Below, piece after piece: positions 18,470-27,695 of a DNA stretch of 64,000 bases (position 1 is the stretch's first letter; each line of letters opens with the position of its first letter). Origin of the DNA: JBDIAG01 sp963835085 (lineage in GTDB: Bacteria; Actinomycetota; Actinomycetes; Actinomycetales; CAWJMD01). The position numbers and the translations under genes were made by a program. The stretch spans positions 744,001 to 808,000 of the forward strand of contig CAWIED010000001.1 in NCBI GenBank assembly GCA_963835085.1. Reading direction: 5' to 3'. A model generated the notes under the pieces. The model had not been told where the DNA came from and did not search any database. It was given only the letters and a program-made list of their open reading frames with translations.

Positions 18470-19138
18470 ATGCAGATCGACCAGCTCAGCTTCGTGGCCC
18501 GACTCCGCACAGTTGGCCGCCGGCATGGCGACGACAGCGGTATGACTCTTATCGAACTGATTGTTGCCATGGGCATCTTCAGCATCTTCCTCGCCATGTT
18601 CGGCGCTGGCGTGGTGATCATGACGAAAGACACGGCCCGGACGACCGCAACAGTCGACAGCGTGAATCAAGGACGTAAGGCGTTCTCTCAACTCGACAAG
18701 CAGCTACGTTCGGCTGCCGCCATCAATCCGCCTATGCTGGTTGGAAACAGGTGGTATGTCGAGTTCCAGACGACGTCGACGGGCGCGACGACCTCCGGTG
18801 TGAGGAATCCGGCGTTGTGTACGCAATGGCGGTTGGACACTGCCACCGATCTTGTTCAAATGCGCACCTGGAATGTCGGTGACGCCACCGCATCGGCCTG
18901 GCGCACGGAGGCCACTTCGGCGGTGAACACGACGAGCCAACAACCCTTTGTCTTCACGCCGACAAGCTCCACTGTTAACCGACAGCAGCTGGCGGTTGAC
19001 TTCTTTATCAAGAAGGGGTCCGCCCCGATCTCCGAGATAGAGAGTGTGCTTGTGGCCCGCAACAGCAACGGCAGCACAGTAACCAATGCCAACACCTCGG
19101 CGAGTCGAGTGTGTACCGAGATGGACTCTTCCCGATGA
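18470..19138 (+). CDS. Minor pilin, PilW-like
   Basis: Prepilin-like protein of 222 aa. The leader ends HGDDSG and is followed by MTLIELIVAMGIFSIF, so cleavage would leave a methionine at +1. ATG at 18470 is preferred for its strong AGGAAGGG site four bases upstream. ATG at 18440 overlaps the previous stop (ATGA) and would add ten residues. The stop overlaps the start of the next gene. It probably belongs to the tip-priming minor pilin complex. Confidence 0.83.
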   Translation: MQIDQLSFVARLRTVGRRHGDDSGMTLIELIVAMGIFSIFLAMFGAGVVIMTKDTARTTATVDSVNQGRKAFSQLDKQLRSAAAINPPMLVGNRWYVEFQTTSTGATTSGVRNPALCTQWRLDTATDLVQMRTWNVGDATASAWRTEATSAVNTTSQQPFVFTPTSSTVNRQQLAVDFFIKKGSAPISEIESVLVARNSNGSTVTNANTSASRVCTEMDSSR

Positions 19139-20739
19139 AATGCAAACTGCCCGCCACGGCGGCAACCCTACGGTTGCCACTGATCAAACGCCTGCGTGGC
19201 GCGGATGCCGAGCAAGGTGCCGCGCTCCTGTTCGCCTTGATGGCGATCTTCATCGCGACGTCTTTGAGCCTGCTGCTGCTCGGGACGATCCTGTCGCAAA
19301 CGACTGCCACCCAGTTCGACCGCAAGAATGCGCGGGCCATCAACGCTGCGGAGTCTGGAGTAGATGCGGCACTCTCGCAGATCCGAGCGGCCAAACAGAC
19401 GGCTGACGCCAGCGGCAACACCGGCAACAAGGCGCTCCTTCCATGCTCGGTTAGCGGCACAGCTCAGTCCGACTCTTCGATGACGTACACGGTTACGATC
19501 ATGTACTTCGCTTCCGATCCGTCTGTGCAGCCCAAGACATGGCGCGCGGGCAACGCACTGACATGTACGCCAGGCAGCGGAACCACCGTGGTACCCCACT
19601 ACGCGCTCCTGGTCTCCGATGGAACGGGTCCGGGCGTTCCAGGGCTCAACTCGACGGCGGGCGACCGGCGATTGGAGTCTGTGTACGACTTCTCGATCCG
19701 TAACGAGAACGTTTCGTCGGGCGTCATCCGTGCCTACCAGGACTCAAGCACGACTAAGCAGATTTGCTGGGACGCCGGTGCCTCCCCATTCCTCGCAGGC
19801 GATGTCGTGAAGACCGCGATCTGTGACTCCACAAGCAGCCAACAACTATGGGCCTGGCGTAGTGATTTCACGATGGTTCTTGTGGCGACCCTGAAGCCGG
19901 TTGCGCCGGCGACGGTCGCAGCACCGATGTGCGCCAGTCTGAGCGGCACGTCAAGCATCACGTTGGCCTCCTGCAGTGCAACGGTCACGACCGCAGCGGC
20001 AGTCGCCAACAACCTGAAGTTTGGCTATAACGACAACGGCCACTTCTTTGTCCGCCCGGTGGGTAGCACCACTACCTATTGCCCTGGCCAGGCAACGAAC
20101 AACGCCGCGCCAGGCAGTTTGACGGTCACGAACGCTATTTGTGGCACGGGCCAGAATTCACAGAACTCATGGCAGCCAAGTGCGACGGTAGGGGCCGGTT
20201 CGGTGGGCAATAAGGGTGACAATGTTTCGGATGTAGACGGCATCGCCATGCAATGGGTGAACTATCAATACTTCGGTGAATGCTTTGACGCTACTAACCA
20301 GAGCGTGACGTTTGCCTTCAACATCCTATATCCGTGCAAGCAAGATCCAAATGCCACGCCAGCCTGGAACGAGGTCTTCACCTGGAAGTCGTCGACTCAG
20401 CAGATGACTGTCAATAACGGCTCGACCTATTGTGTAACTGATGTCGCGACGAACGCGGCAGCTCCACGGTATGTCGGTTTCAGTTCGTGCGGTTCGAGCA
20501 ACAATGCCCAGAAATGGGTGGTGAACCGACTCATCCCTGGAAACTACACCGACAGCTACACGATCAAGAACGTCAACAGCGGGCTGTGCCTCTCGGCGGT
20601 GCCTGGTTCCGGCATCAACGAGAATCAGTGGCCGCACGTAGTTACGGAGGCCTGCGATGGTTCCGGCAAGCAGAAGTGGAACGCACCTCCCGACCCCAGC
20701 AAGTCGACGCAGCGCGACACGGTCGAGATCAACAACTGA
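19135..20739 (+). CDS. PilX-like minor pilin with ricin-type lectin region
   Basis: Protein of 534 aa. The N-terminal third looks like PilX: a basic start, GADAEQGAALLFALMAIFIA as membrane helix, and NARAINAAESGVDAAL. The usual Gly-Phe cleavage pattern is replaced by Q-G-A. The rest is cysteine-rich and extracellular. It shows QxW motifs (QLWAW, AQKWVV, KQKWNA) and IKNVNSGLCLSA, hallmarks of R-type (ricin B) carbohydrate-binding domains. It overlaps the PilW-like gene in an ATGA junction. A glycan-binding pilus tip adhesin is the natural inference. Confidence 0.8.
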   Translation: MKCKLPATAATLRLPLIKRLRGADAEQGAALLFALMAIFIATSLSLLLLGTILSQTTATQFDRKNARAINAAESGVDAALSQIRAAKQTADASGNTGNKALLPCSVSGTAQSDSSMTYTVTIMYFASDPSVQPKTWRAGNALTCTPGSGTTVVPHYALLVSDGTGPGVPGLNSTAGDRRLESVYDFSIRNENVSSGVIRAYQDSSTTKQICWDAGASPFLAGDVVKTAICDSTSSQQLWAWRSDFTMVLVATLKPVAPATVAAPMCASLSGTSSITLASCSATVTTAAAVANNLKFGYNDNGHFFVRPVGSTTTYCPGQATNNAAPGSLTVTNAICGTGQNSQNSWQPSATVGAGSVGNKGDNVSDVDGIAMQWVNYQYFGECFDATNQSVTFAFNILYPCKQDPNATPAWNEVFTWKSSTQQMTVNNGSTYCVTDVATNAAAPRYVGFSSCGSSNNAQKWVVNRLIPGNYTDSYTIKNVNSGLCLSAVPGSGINENQWPHVVTEACDGSGKQKWNAPPDPSKSTQRDTVEINN

Positions 20740-20825
20740 CGGAGGCATTACCGGCAGATCGCCCATGCCTCTTCCGCATCGTCATGTCCCTTCAGTCCTA
20801 CCCCTCAGGGGCCGATATCTGCACT

Positions 20826-21605
20826 ATGAGTGCCCTTCTGGCGATCTCGGCAGGCGTCTTTGGTCTGCTGATCGGCTCCTTTCTCAACGTGGTGATCTGG
20901 CGTGTACCGCGAGGAGAGTCGGTGGTGCGGCCACCCAGCGCCTGCCCGCGCTGTGGCGCGGGGATCAGGGTCTGGGACAACGTCCCAGTCGTGAGCTGGC
21001 TGGTGCTGCGGGGCAAGTGCCGGCAGTGCGGTGAGCCGATCAGCCTCCGGTATCCGGTCGTGGAGGCGGTCACCGGCTTGCTCTTCGCAGCAGTGACGGC
21101 CTGGCTGGGTCCGGTCTGGCACCTGCCGGCGTTCCTCTACCTCATCGCGATCTCGGTAGCACTGACCATGATCGACATCGACGTCAAGCGACTACCGAAT
21201 GCGATCGTGCTGCCTAGTTACGCGGTGGGGGCGGTAATGCTGGGGGCTGCAGCATTTCTCGAGCACGACCTCTCAGCGCTCATTAGAGCGGGCATCGGCA
21301 TGGTCGCCCTCTACGGGCTCTATTTCCTCGTCTGCCTGGCCTACCCGGCCGGCATGGGTTTCGGCGACGTGAAGCTCGCGGGCGTCATCGGCCTCTATCT
21401 CGGCTATCTTGGCTGGCGCGAACTGGCCACCGGAGCTTTTCTCGCTTTCCTGGTGGGCGGCCTTGTTGGCATCGGCCTCATGCTTGCCGGTCACCGTAAA
21501 CTCAAGGTTCCGTTCGGCCCATACATGTTTCTCGGCGCCTGGCTCGGAATTGTGGTAGGCCCTGCCATTGCAGATTGGTATCTGAAGGTCTCGCACATCG
21601 CCTGA
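20826..21605 (+). CDS. pilD: Prepilin peptidase / N-methyltransferase PilD
   Basis: Membrane aspartyl protease of about 259 aa that cleaves prepilin leaders and methylates the new N-terminus. GSFLNVVIWRVPRGES opens the N-terminal domain. Two CxxC pairs (CPRC, CRQC) form the zinc site. The catalytic aspartates are in MIDIDVKRLPN and GMGFGDVKL. ATG at 20826 gives the usual short lead to the first helix; ATG at 20784 in frame is possible. A strong terminator follows. Confidence 0.94.
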   Translation: MSALLAISAGVFGLLIGSFLNVVIWRVPRGESVVRPPSACPRCGAGIRVWDNVPVVSWLVLRGKCRQCGEPISLRYPVVEAVTGLLFAAVTAWLGPVWHLPAFLYLIAISVALTMIDIDVKRLPNAIVLPSYAVGAVMLGAAAFLEHDLSALIRAGIGMVALYGLYFLVCLAYPAGMGFGDVKLAGVIGLYLGYLGWRELATGAFLAFLVGGLVGIGLMLAGHRKLKVPFGPYMFLGAWLGIVVGPAIADWYLKVSHIA

Positions 21606-21617
21606 CCTCTGCTTTCC

Positions 21618-21648
21618 GAGCGCCCCGGGCTTGCACTCCGGGGCGCTC
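21618..21648 (+). terminator. Terminator after pilD
   Basis: GAGCGCCCCGG and CCGGGGCGCTC form a perfect 11-bp stem with a nine-base loop, 13 bases after the pilD stop. Confidence 0.85.
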
Positions 21649-21812
21649 TGCAATGTGCGTAGAAAGGCCATCGCGAGGTCAGGCCACTAGCCCATTCGAG
21701 GGAATCGAACATCACCCGCGAGTGAAGGGAACCCGTCGCTCAAGGCGGGGCGATTCCACCCCGATTAGGTATTGACGGTCCACCGGGGACTGCGATCGGG
21801 AAGGGGAGTGAC

Positions 21813-22856
21813 GTGGCTCGACGTTCAGCCATCGGCCTCGATATCGGGACCTCTGGAGTGCGGGCGGCGGAGCTCTCGTTCCGTGGCGAGACCGTGACGT
21901 TGGAGAGATTCGGGCAGGTCGCCCTGCCGGAAGGTGCCGTTCGCGACGGGGAGGTCGTCAACGTCGCCCCGGTAGCCGACGCCATTCGCCATCTGTGGTC
22001 GGCCACCGGCTTCAGCCACAAGAAGGTCATTCTCGGCATCGCCAACCAGCGCGTAGTCGTGCGCCCGATCGACCTGCCGCAGATGGCGCCCGGCGATCTG
22101 AAGAAGGCCCTGCCATACCAGGTTCAGGACTACATCCCGATGCCGGTCGATCAGGCTGTGCTCGACTTCCACCAGATCGGCGTGGTCGACGTGGGCGGGG
22201 TTGCCCACGCCCGCGGCATGCTGGTGGCCGCCTCCCGCGACACCGTGATGGCCAACGTCGAGGCCGTGCAGGCCGCCGGTCTTAAACCGCAGGCCGTTGA
22301 CCTCACGAGCTTCGCAGTGCTTCGCGCCGTCGGTGACCGCTCCGACCATGGCGGCAAGGCCGAGGCGATCGTCGACATCGGCGCCAGCGTCACCAACGTG
22401 GTGGTGCACGCCGGCGGTGTGCCGCGGTTCGTGCGCATCCTGCTCATGGGTGGTCAAGACATCACTGACGCCGTCTCCGAGCGCGCGGGCATGCCCCGCC
22501 TTGACGCCGAGGGCATCAAGCAGCAGATCGGTATGGCGGGCGAGGGCGACTGGGCCAACGTGAGTCGCGTCGTCGGCGCTCAGGCGCAGGCGCTCGTGGA
22601 CGAGGTGCGTGGTTCGCTCGACTACTACGCATCGTCGAACCCCGACTTCCCCGTCGGCCGGGTCGTCATCACCGGCGGTGGCTCCAAGCTCGTCGGCCTT
22701 GCCGAGAGCCTGGCCGCTGCCACCCGGTGTGACGTGGTGCGCGGCAACCCGACGGCCACTTTCACCATCGGAGAGACGGGCCTCGACGACGCCCAGCTCG
22801 CCACCGTCCAGCCGCTCGCCGCCGTCCCGGTCGGCCTCGCCCTCGGAGCAGAATGA
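21813..22856 (+). CDS. pilM: Type IV pilus assembly protein PilM
   Basis: Cytoplasmic actin-like ATPase of 347 aa that links PilN and PilO to the pilus base. Seen: the phosphate-1 loop IGLDIGTSGVRAAEL, the phosphate-2 region VDIGASVTNVVVH and the adenosine loop VVITGGGSKLVGL. GTG at 21813 has GGAAGGGGAG upstream. It overlaps pilN (ATGA) and starts a second pilus transcription unit after the pilD terminator. Confidence 0.93.
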   Translation: MARRSAIGLDIGTSGVRAAELSFRGETVTLERFGQVALPEGAVRDGEVVNVAPVADAIRHLWSATGFSHKKVILGIANQRVVVRPIDLPQMAPGDLKKALPYQVQDYIPMPVDQAVLDFHQIGVVDVGGVAHARGMLVAASRDTVMANVEAVQAAGLKPQAVDLTSFAVLRAVGDRSDHGGKAEAIVDIGASVTNVVVHAGGVPRFVRILLMGGQDITDAVSERAGMPRLDAEGIKQQIGMAGEGDWANVSRVVGAQAQALVDEVRGSLDYYASSNPDFPVGRVVITGGGSKLVGLAESLAAATRCDVVRGNPTATFTIGETGLDDAQLATVQPLAAVPVGLALGAE

Positions 22857-23554
22857 TGAGTGTCAACTTCGACAAGACCCAGGAGTTGGGGGCCGTCCCC
22901 ACCCTGCCGGCGGTTGCCTATTCCGTTCCGCGAGTCAATCTGCTGCCACCCGAGATCGGCGCCAAGGAGCGTTTCCGGGTCGTGCAGCTCGGTCTGGGCG
23001 GAGCGGTGCTCGGCGTGCTGGTCATTGCGGGTGCCTGCTACGGGTTGGCTGCTCACTCCGTGACGCAAGCTCAGCAGCAGAAGGACGCGCAAGACGCCAT
23101 CACCACGCAGCTAACCAAAGAAGAGGCCAAGTACGCTGCCGTGCCGGCGATCAACACCCAGATCGACACCCTGAAGAACGCCCAGGCGCAGGCCATGTCC
23201 TCGGACATCGCCTGGCCGGCCCAGCTCGATCAGATGGCCGCCGAGTTCCCCGCCAACTTCGTGTTCAAGACCCTGAGCATCACCCTGAACACGGCCGGGA
23301 CCGCAACACCGTCCACCGATCCGCTCGCCACCCCGGGCACGATCGGCACGATCTCGGTGACGGGAACCGGCCCCACGCAGCTCAAGACGGCGGAGTGGAT
23401 GGAGGTTCTCAAGAACCACAAGGGCTTCGTCGACCCGTACTACACCAGCTCAGCATTGGCCGACGAGAACAACACGACCGTCACCAACGTGACCAGCACC
23501 GTGAGCTTCACGAGCGACCTGCTGACGCACCGTTTCGACCGGAAGGCCAACTGA
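22853..23554 (+). CDS. pilN: Type IV pilus alignment protein PilN
   Basis: Bitopic protein of 233 aa. The PilM-binding motif PRVNLLPPEI lies in the cytoplasmic tail, followed by one membrane helix (GLGGAVLGVLVIAGACYGLA), a coiled coil and a ferredoxin-like outer domain. Two adjacent ATG codons (22853, 22856) overlap the pilM stop. It pairs with PilO, encoded two codons downstream. Confidence 0.9.
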   Translation: MMSVNFDKTQELGAVPTLPAVAYSVPRVNLLPPEIGAKERFRVVQLGLGGAVLGVLVIAGACYGLAAHSVTQAQQQKDAQDAITTQLTKEEAKYAAVPAINTQIDTLKNAQAQAMSSDIAWPAQLDQMAAEFPANFVFKTLSITLNTAGTATPSTDPLATPGTIGTISVTGTGPTQLKTAEWMEVLKNHKGFVDPYYTSSALADENNTTVTNVTSTVSFTSDLLTHRFDRKAN

Positions 23555-23555
23555 C

Positions 23556-24296
23556 ATGACGTTCACCAAAACCCGAGCCTGGGTGGCGGGCACGGTCGTG
23601 CTCAGCCTGCTCATTGCCGTGGCGGCCTGGTTTCTGTTGATCTCGCCCAAGCGGGCTGAGGCCGCCGACATCGACGCCCAGACGGCGCAGGTCGCCGCTC
23701 AGAACGACCAGAGCCGGGCGCGAATCGCCTCGCTCAAGGCAGAGATGACCAACATGCCCAAGCTGCAGGCCGAGCGGGACGCCTTGCAGAACGCGGTGCC
23801 CGCCACCGACCGTCTGAACAGCGTGACGCGCGCGCTCACTGCCGCCGCTTCCGCGAACTCCATGGTGTTGCAGTCGATCACGCCGGGCAGCCCCGCGGCG
23901 ATCCAGGCGCCGGCCGCTGCCACGCCGGCTGCCTCGGGGACGGCCTCGACCGCTACTGCGACGGCCTCGCCGACCCCGGCGGCGTCCTCAGCTGTGACGG
24001 GTCTCGTGCAGATCCCGCTCAGCGTCGTGGTGGTGGGCAACTACCAGAACTCGGAGAAGCTGCTGCAGTCGCTGCAGACCGACTTCGGTGGACGCGACTT
24101 CCTGGTCACGGGCCTCAACATCGCTCCGGCAACTACCGGCCCGGGCTACAAGACCGTCGTCAACGGCGATGTCGCGCTCACCATCACGGGCTCGCTCTTC
24201 GCGCTGCCCGACTCCGCAACGACCACCGGCACTGCTGCCACCGGCACTGCTGCTACCGGCACTGCTGTCACGCCCGCCGCTAGCGCGGCCAACTGA
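23556..24296 (+). CDS. pilO: Type IV pilus alignment protein PilO-like
   Basis: Bitopic protein of 246 aa with a membrane helix near residues 9-29, a coiled coil (NDQSRARIASLKAEM) and a ferredoxin-like outer domain (IPLSVVVVGNYQNSEKLLQSL). An Ala/Thr/Pro-rich linker lies between them. The C-terminus has three TGTAA-type repeats from a 15-bp tandem repeat. The place after pilN supports the assignment, since sequence similarity in this family is low. Confidence 0.85.
   Translation: MTFTKTRAWVAGTVVLSLLIAVAAWFLLISPKRAEAADIDAQTAQVAAQNDQSRARIASLKAEMTNMPKLQAERDALQNAVPATDRLNSVTRALTAAASANSMVLQSITPGSPAAIQAPAAATPAASGTASTATATASPTPAASSAVTGLVQIPLSVVVVGNYQNSEKLLQSLQTDFGGRDFLVTGLNIAPATTGPGYKTVVNGDVALTITGSLFALPDSATTTGTAATGTAATGTAVTPAASAAN
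24220..24269 (+). repeat. 15-bp tandem repeats at the pilO 3' end
   Basis: ACCGGCACTGCTGYY is repeated three times in frame, giving TGTAATGTAATGTAV near the PilO C-terminus. The copies differ at the last bases. Confidence 0.8.
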
Positions 24297-24316
24297 GGCC
24301 AGGGAGACCACCAACC

Positions 24317-25234
24317 ATGAGCACCAATCCCTTTGGCACACCGTTCGAGGCGCCCGATGCCTACGCGCCCCCCGCTACGGGGCAGCCGCTGGAGGAGACT
24401 TCCGGCAGGTCACGGCGTCCGTTCATCATCGGTGGGGCCGTGGCGGGCGTCCTCCTGCTCGGCGGAGCCGGAGCCTTCCTGCTGCTCGGCAACAGCGGCG
24501 ATGACACGGCCACCTCAACCACGGCCAGCCCGAAGCCTGCTGCCACGGCCCCGGCCGTCGAGCAGCCCTCCGCCGCTCCTGTGCTCACGAGCTTCAGCGC
24601 TCGTAACCCATGGGTCCAGTCGCCCTCGGGCACTTCCGGTGGCTCCAGTTCGACGTCGACCACCGGCGGAACCAGCACCTACACCGGCACCACCAGCTCC
24701 GGCAGCACCAGCACCGCGGCGCAGTCCTCAGCGGTCACCAAGGCGATCACGGGTCCTGCTGGTGCTCCGGGTGCGCCGGGCGCTTCGGGTGCACCGGGTG
24801 CACCGGGGGCACCGGGCAAGCCAGGTGCGCCCGGCAAGGACGGCAAGGACGGCAAGGATGGCAAGTCCATGGCGGTGGCCAGCGTGGTCGCGACCGACGT
24901 GACCTTCGGGACGGACCCGTCTGACCACGGCACCGCGAGCTTCATCGTGGCCACCGCCGGCCCCAGCGGCTCACAGGCTCCGGCGTCGATAGCCAACGTC
25001 AGCGCCGGCTCGGCGCTCAGCGCTGCCGATCCGATCCTGGGCCAGATCACCTTCGTCTCGGCCGACGATGTCGACGAGAACCATGCCTGGTCGGTGGGTG
25101 ACACCATCACCTTCAAGCAGGGCGGTGCGCTCTTCACGGCTAAGGCGGTGAACTCGAGCCTGGTGGCCAACGTGCTCAACTCCTCGGGCACGGTGGCACC
25201 GTGGGCGTTCTACGTCCCGGTTCCGTCCAGCTGA
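24317..25234 (+). CDS. Membrane-anchored collagen-repeat protein of the pilus operon
   Basis: Bitopic protein of 305 aa, not a standard pilus component. A proline-rich cytoplasmic tail precedes one membrane helix (FIIGGAVAGVLLLGGAGAFLLL). A Ser/Thr-rich linker follows and contains FSARNPWVQSP, which recalls the R-(D/N)-P-F motif of PilP-like lipoproteins. Next come about twelve collagen-type Gly-X-Y triplets, from GPAGAPGAPG to GKDGKDGKDGK, then a compact C-terminal domain of about 115 residues with beta-rich sequence. It lies 20 bases after pilO and is probably co-transcribed. A role in spanning the cell wall or linking to PilMNO is inferred. Confidence 0.75.
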   Translation: MSTNPFGTPFEAPDAYAPPATGQPLEETSGRSRRPFIIGGAVAGVLLLGGAGAFLLLGNSGDDTATSTTASPKPAATAPAVEQPSAAPVLTSFSARNPWVQSPSGTSGGSSSTSTTGGTSTYTGTTSSGSTSTAAQSSAVTKAITGPAGAPGAPGASGAPGAPGAPGKPGAPGKDGKDGKDGKSMAVASVVATDVTFGTDPSDHGTASFIVATAGPSGSQAPASIANVSAGSALSAADPILGQITFVSADDVDENHAWSVGDTITFKQGGALFTAKAVNSSLVANVLNSSGTVAPWAFYVPVPSS

Positions 25235-25322
25235 TCGAAGCAGCCTTCAACGCGAGCCGTGTGCCCGCGCCGTAGGCGCCGCAAGCTCCCGTCCACGAGC
25301 TCGAATCACGTTCAACCACTGA

Positions 25323-25349
25323 GGCGCCCGGCCATTCGGCCCGGGCGCC
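25323..25349 (+). terminator. Terminator of the pilM operon
   Basis: GGCGCCCGG and CCGGGCGCC form a 9-bp stem around CCATTCGGC, followed by TTCGGG. It lies about 90 bases after the collagen-repeat gene and just before the IS1380 element. Confidence 0.75.
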
Positions 25350-25422
25350 TTCGGGCTTGTCCACTCCGGCCTAAGCCTCGATCCACCGATCGGGTTTGGT
25401 GTGTTGAGTGTGCCGTAACAGC

Positions 25423-25493
25423 GAAGATGCCCTCTGGGCTGGGAGTTTGGGACTTGCGAGGTTCCAAAGGACTCATCCAAGGAGGGCATCTTC
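25423..25493 (+). promoter_or_regulatory. Leader inverted repeat covering the transposase ribosome site
   Basis: GAAGATGCCCTC (25423-25434) is perfectly complementary to GAGGGCATCTTC (25482-25493). The right arm overlaps the AAGGAGGG ribosome site and ends three bases before the transposase ATG. Transcripts entering from outside would fold and hide the site, whereas a transcript starting inside the loop would not. This kind of protection is known for several insertion sequences. Confidence 0.75.
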
Positions 25494-26528
25494 AAGATGC
25501 GACTCTCTCATACTCTGGCTCGGACGTCGGTGGCGTTCGATGAGCCGAATCTCGTGTCGTCGGCCGGACTGGTTCCAGTGCTGGCGTTGGCGGATGCTGC
25601 TGGGCTGCGGGAGCTGGCTGATGAGCATCTCTCGGTTCCCACGGACAAGGGTGCGAACGCCGGGTTGAAGGTCGCTTCGCTGGTCGGCGGGATGGTCGCG
25701 GGCGCGGACTCGATTGATGACATGGCCGTGGTGCGGCACGGTGGGATGGGCCGGGTCTTTGCCCGGGTTTATGCGCCCTCGACGCTGGGGTCGTTCCTGC
25801 GGGCGTTCACGTTCGGTCATGTCCGTCAGCTCGATGCGATCGCCTCTCGGTTCCTGATCGCGTTGGCCGGGCTCACCGGCCTGCTGGGTATCGGGACTCC
25901 CCGGGTCGGGGACGACGACGAGGCGGGGTACGCGTTGCTGGATGTCGATGACACGATCATCGAGGTCCACGGCCACGCCAAGCAGGGCGCCGGGTTCGGC
26001 TACTCCAAGGTGCGGGGGCTCAACGCGCTACTGGCCACGCTCACGACCGCGACGGCGGCACCGGTGATCGTGGCTCAACGGCTCCGCAAAGGTGCGTGTG
26101 GGTCGCCGCGTGGCGCCAAGCGGCTGGTCGCCGACGCGGTCAGGACCAGCCGACGACTACTCGGCACAGCTCGACTGGTGCTGGTGCGGATGGACTCCGC
26201 GTTCTACGGCCGCGGGCCCGTGCACGCAGCCCTGGCCGGTGGCGCCGCGGTCTCGGTCACCGCACGGATGACCACCACGATCAAGAAGGCGATCACCACC
26301 ATCGACCAGGACGCATGGACGCCGATCGAGTACACCGACGCCATCTTCGAGGAGGAGACACAGACGTGGATCTCCCGTGCCGACGTCGCCGAGATCGACT
26401 TCACGGCCTTCGCCTCGGCCAGGAAGTCCGAGCAGGTTCCCGGCCGGCTGGTCGTGCGCCGGATCCCCGACGTCCACGCCAAGACTGAGGTGCCCGGCGT
26501 TCTTCGGACAGTGGGTTTCCATTGGTCC

Positions 26529-27414
26529 TTACGCTGCCCGATTGTTGTCGAGCCATTCTAACTCTACTTCATTCGGAATCCGGTAGTCAATTGCCGAATG
26601 AAGCCTTCTCGTGTTGTACCTCAATTCGATGTATGCTGTCACGTCTTTGCGGGCACGCTCCCTTGTCGGATACACGGTCCGGTTGCACCGTTCATTCTTC
26701 AATGTCCCATTAAAGGACTCGGCCCAGGCATTGTCGTAGCACACGCCGGTCTTACCAACCGACCTGCGGATCCCGTGTCTCTTCGCTGCCACCGAGAAAT
26801 CAGCGGAGGTATATTGCGTCCCCCGGTCCGAGTGGAATATACTGACTTTCGATGTGATATGCACGCGATGGGCGGCCATGTCCAGTGCCTCGATGACTAG
26901 ATCCGCGGTCATCGTCGAATCCATGGCGTACCCGACGACTTTCTTGCTGAAGCAATCCAGGACCGTCGCCAAATACAACCAGCCTTCCCACGTCCTGATG
27001 TAGGTAATATCGCCCACCAGTTTGGCGCCGGGGGCGGTCGCGGTGAAGTCCCGGCGCACCAGGTCCGGCAGGTCCGTTGCATCGCCAGCGATCGTCGTGG
27101 TCGGTGCGGAACGGCTTGGGCTGGCAGGGTTCCAGGTCCAGGTCACGCATGATGACCCGCACCGTGTCGTCATCGATCTGCTCCCCGTCACGCAGCAACT
27201 GGGCATGCACTCGTCGGTACCCGTAGGTGGAGTCTGAGTCGAGGAAGATCTCGCGGATCAACCGTTCGAACCGAGCCCGCGTGATGTCACGAGGCGATGG
27301 CGAATGATTCTTCCAGGTGTAGAACCCAGACCGGGAAACACCCAACACGACACACATCACAGAAATGGCGTGATTGCCTTCTTCGCTGGCGATGAACTCG
27401 TACACGCCCGTCAC
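26529..27414 (-). pseudogene. IS3 orfB (DDE integrase) with internal frameshift
   Basis: The N-terminal part, from GTG 27414, holds the HTH_21 region (GYRRVHAQLLRDG) and breaks off after CQPKPFRT. The catalytic part continues one frame over, at about 27090: KLVGDITYIRTWEGWLYLA, SIFHSDRGTQYTS and NAWAESFNGTLKNE, giving the full DDE triad. One extra base near 27095 explains the change. The GTG start overlaps the orfA stop (GTGA). Unless recoded, the element cannot move by itself. Confidence 0.85.
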
Positions 27415-27695
27415 GGACGAGACTTCTTCGCGAAGAAGGCGGTGGCTTTTCCCAGGATATCAACCTCCTCCTCCAGGGACTTCACCCGGCGACGCAATCG
27501 CTTCAGTTCTTCCGCCTCAGACTCGCTGATCTCTTCCTCCACAGGATTCTCCACTCGGTGCGCAGCAACCCACCGCGACACCGACTGCGACGACACATTA
27601 TTCTCTTTCGCAACATCAGCGATAGCCCGCGAATGCTCCACGACCTCGCGGACCACCGACTCCTTAAACTGCTCCGAGAACTTCCGAGTTGCCAT
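27411..27695 (-). CDS. IS3 orfA, helix-turn-helix protein
   Basis: Protein of 94 aa with an N-terminal helix-turn-helix (RKFSEQFKESVVREVVEHS, then VSSQSVSRWV) and a C-terminal leucine-zipper-like coil (ELKRLRRRVKSLEEEVDIL). It recognises the element ends in IS3-family transposases. ATG at 27695 has GGAG upstream. orfB follows in the -1 frame. No A6G-type slippery run is visible, so coupling at GTGA seems more likely than frameshifting. Confidence 0.88.
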   Translation of the reverse strand: MATRKFSEQFKESVVREVVEHSRAIADVAKENNVSSQSVSRWVAAHRVENPVEEEISESEAEELKRLRRRVKSLEEEVDILGKATAFFAKKSRP

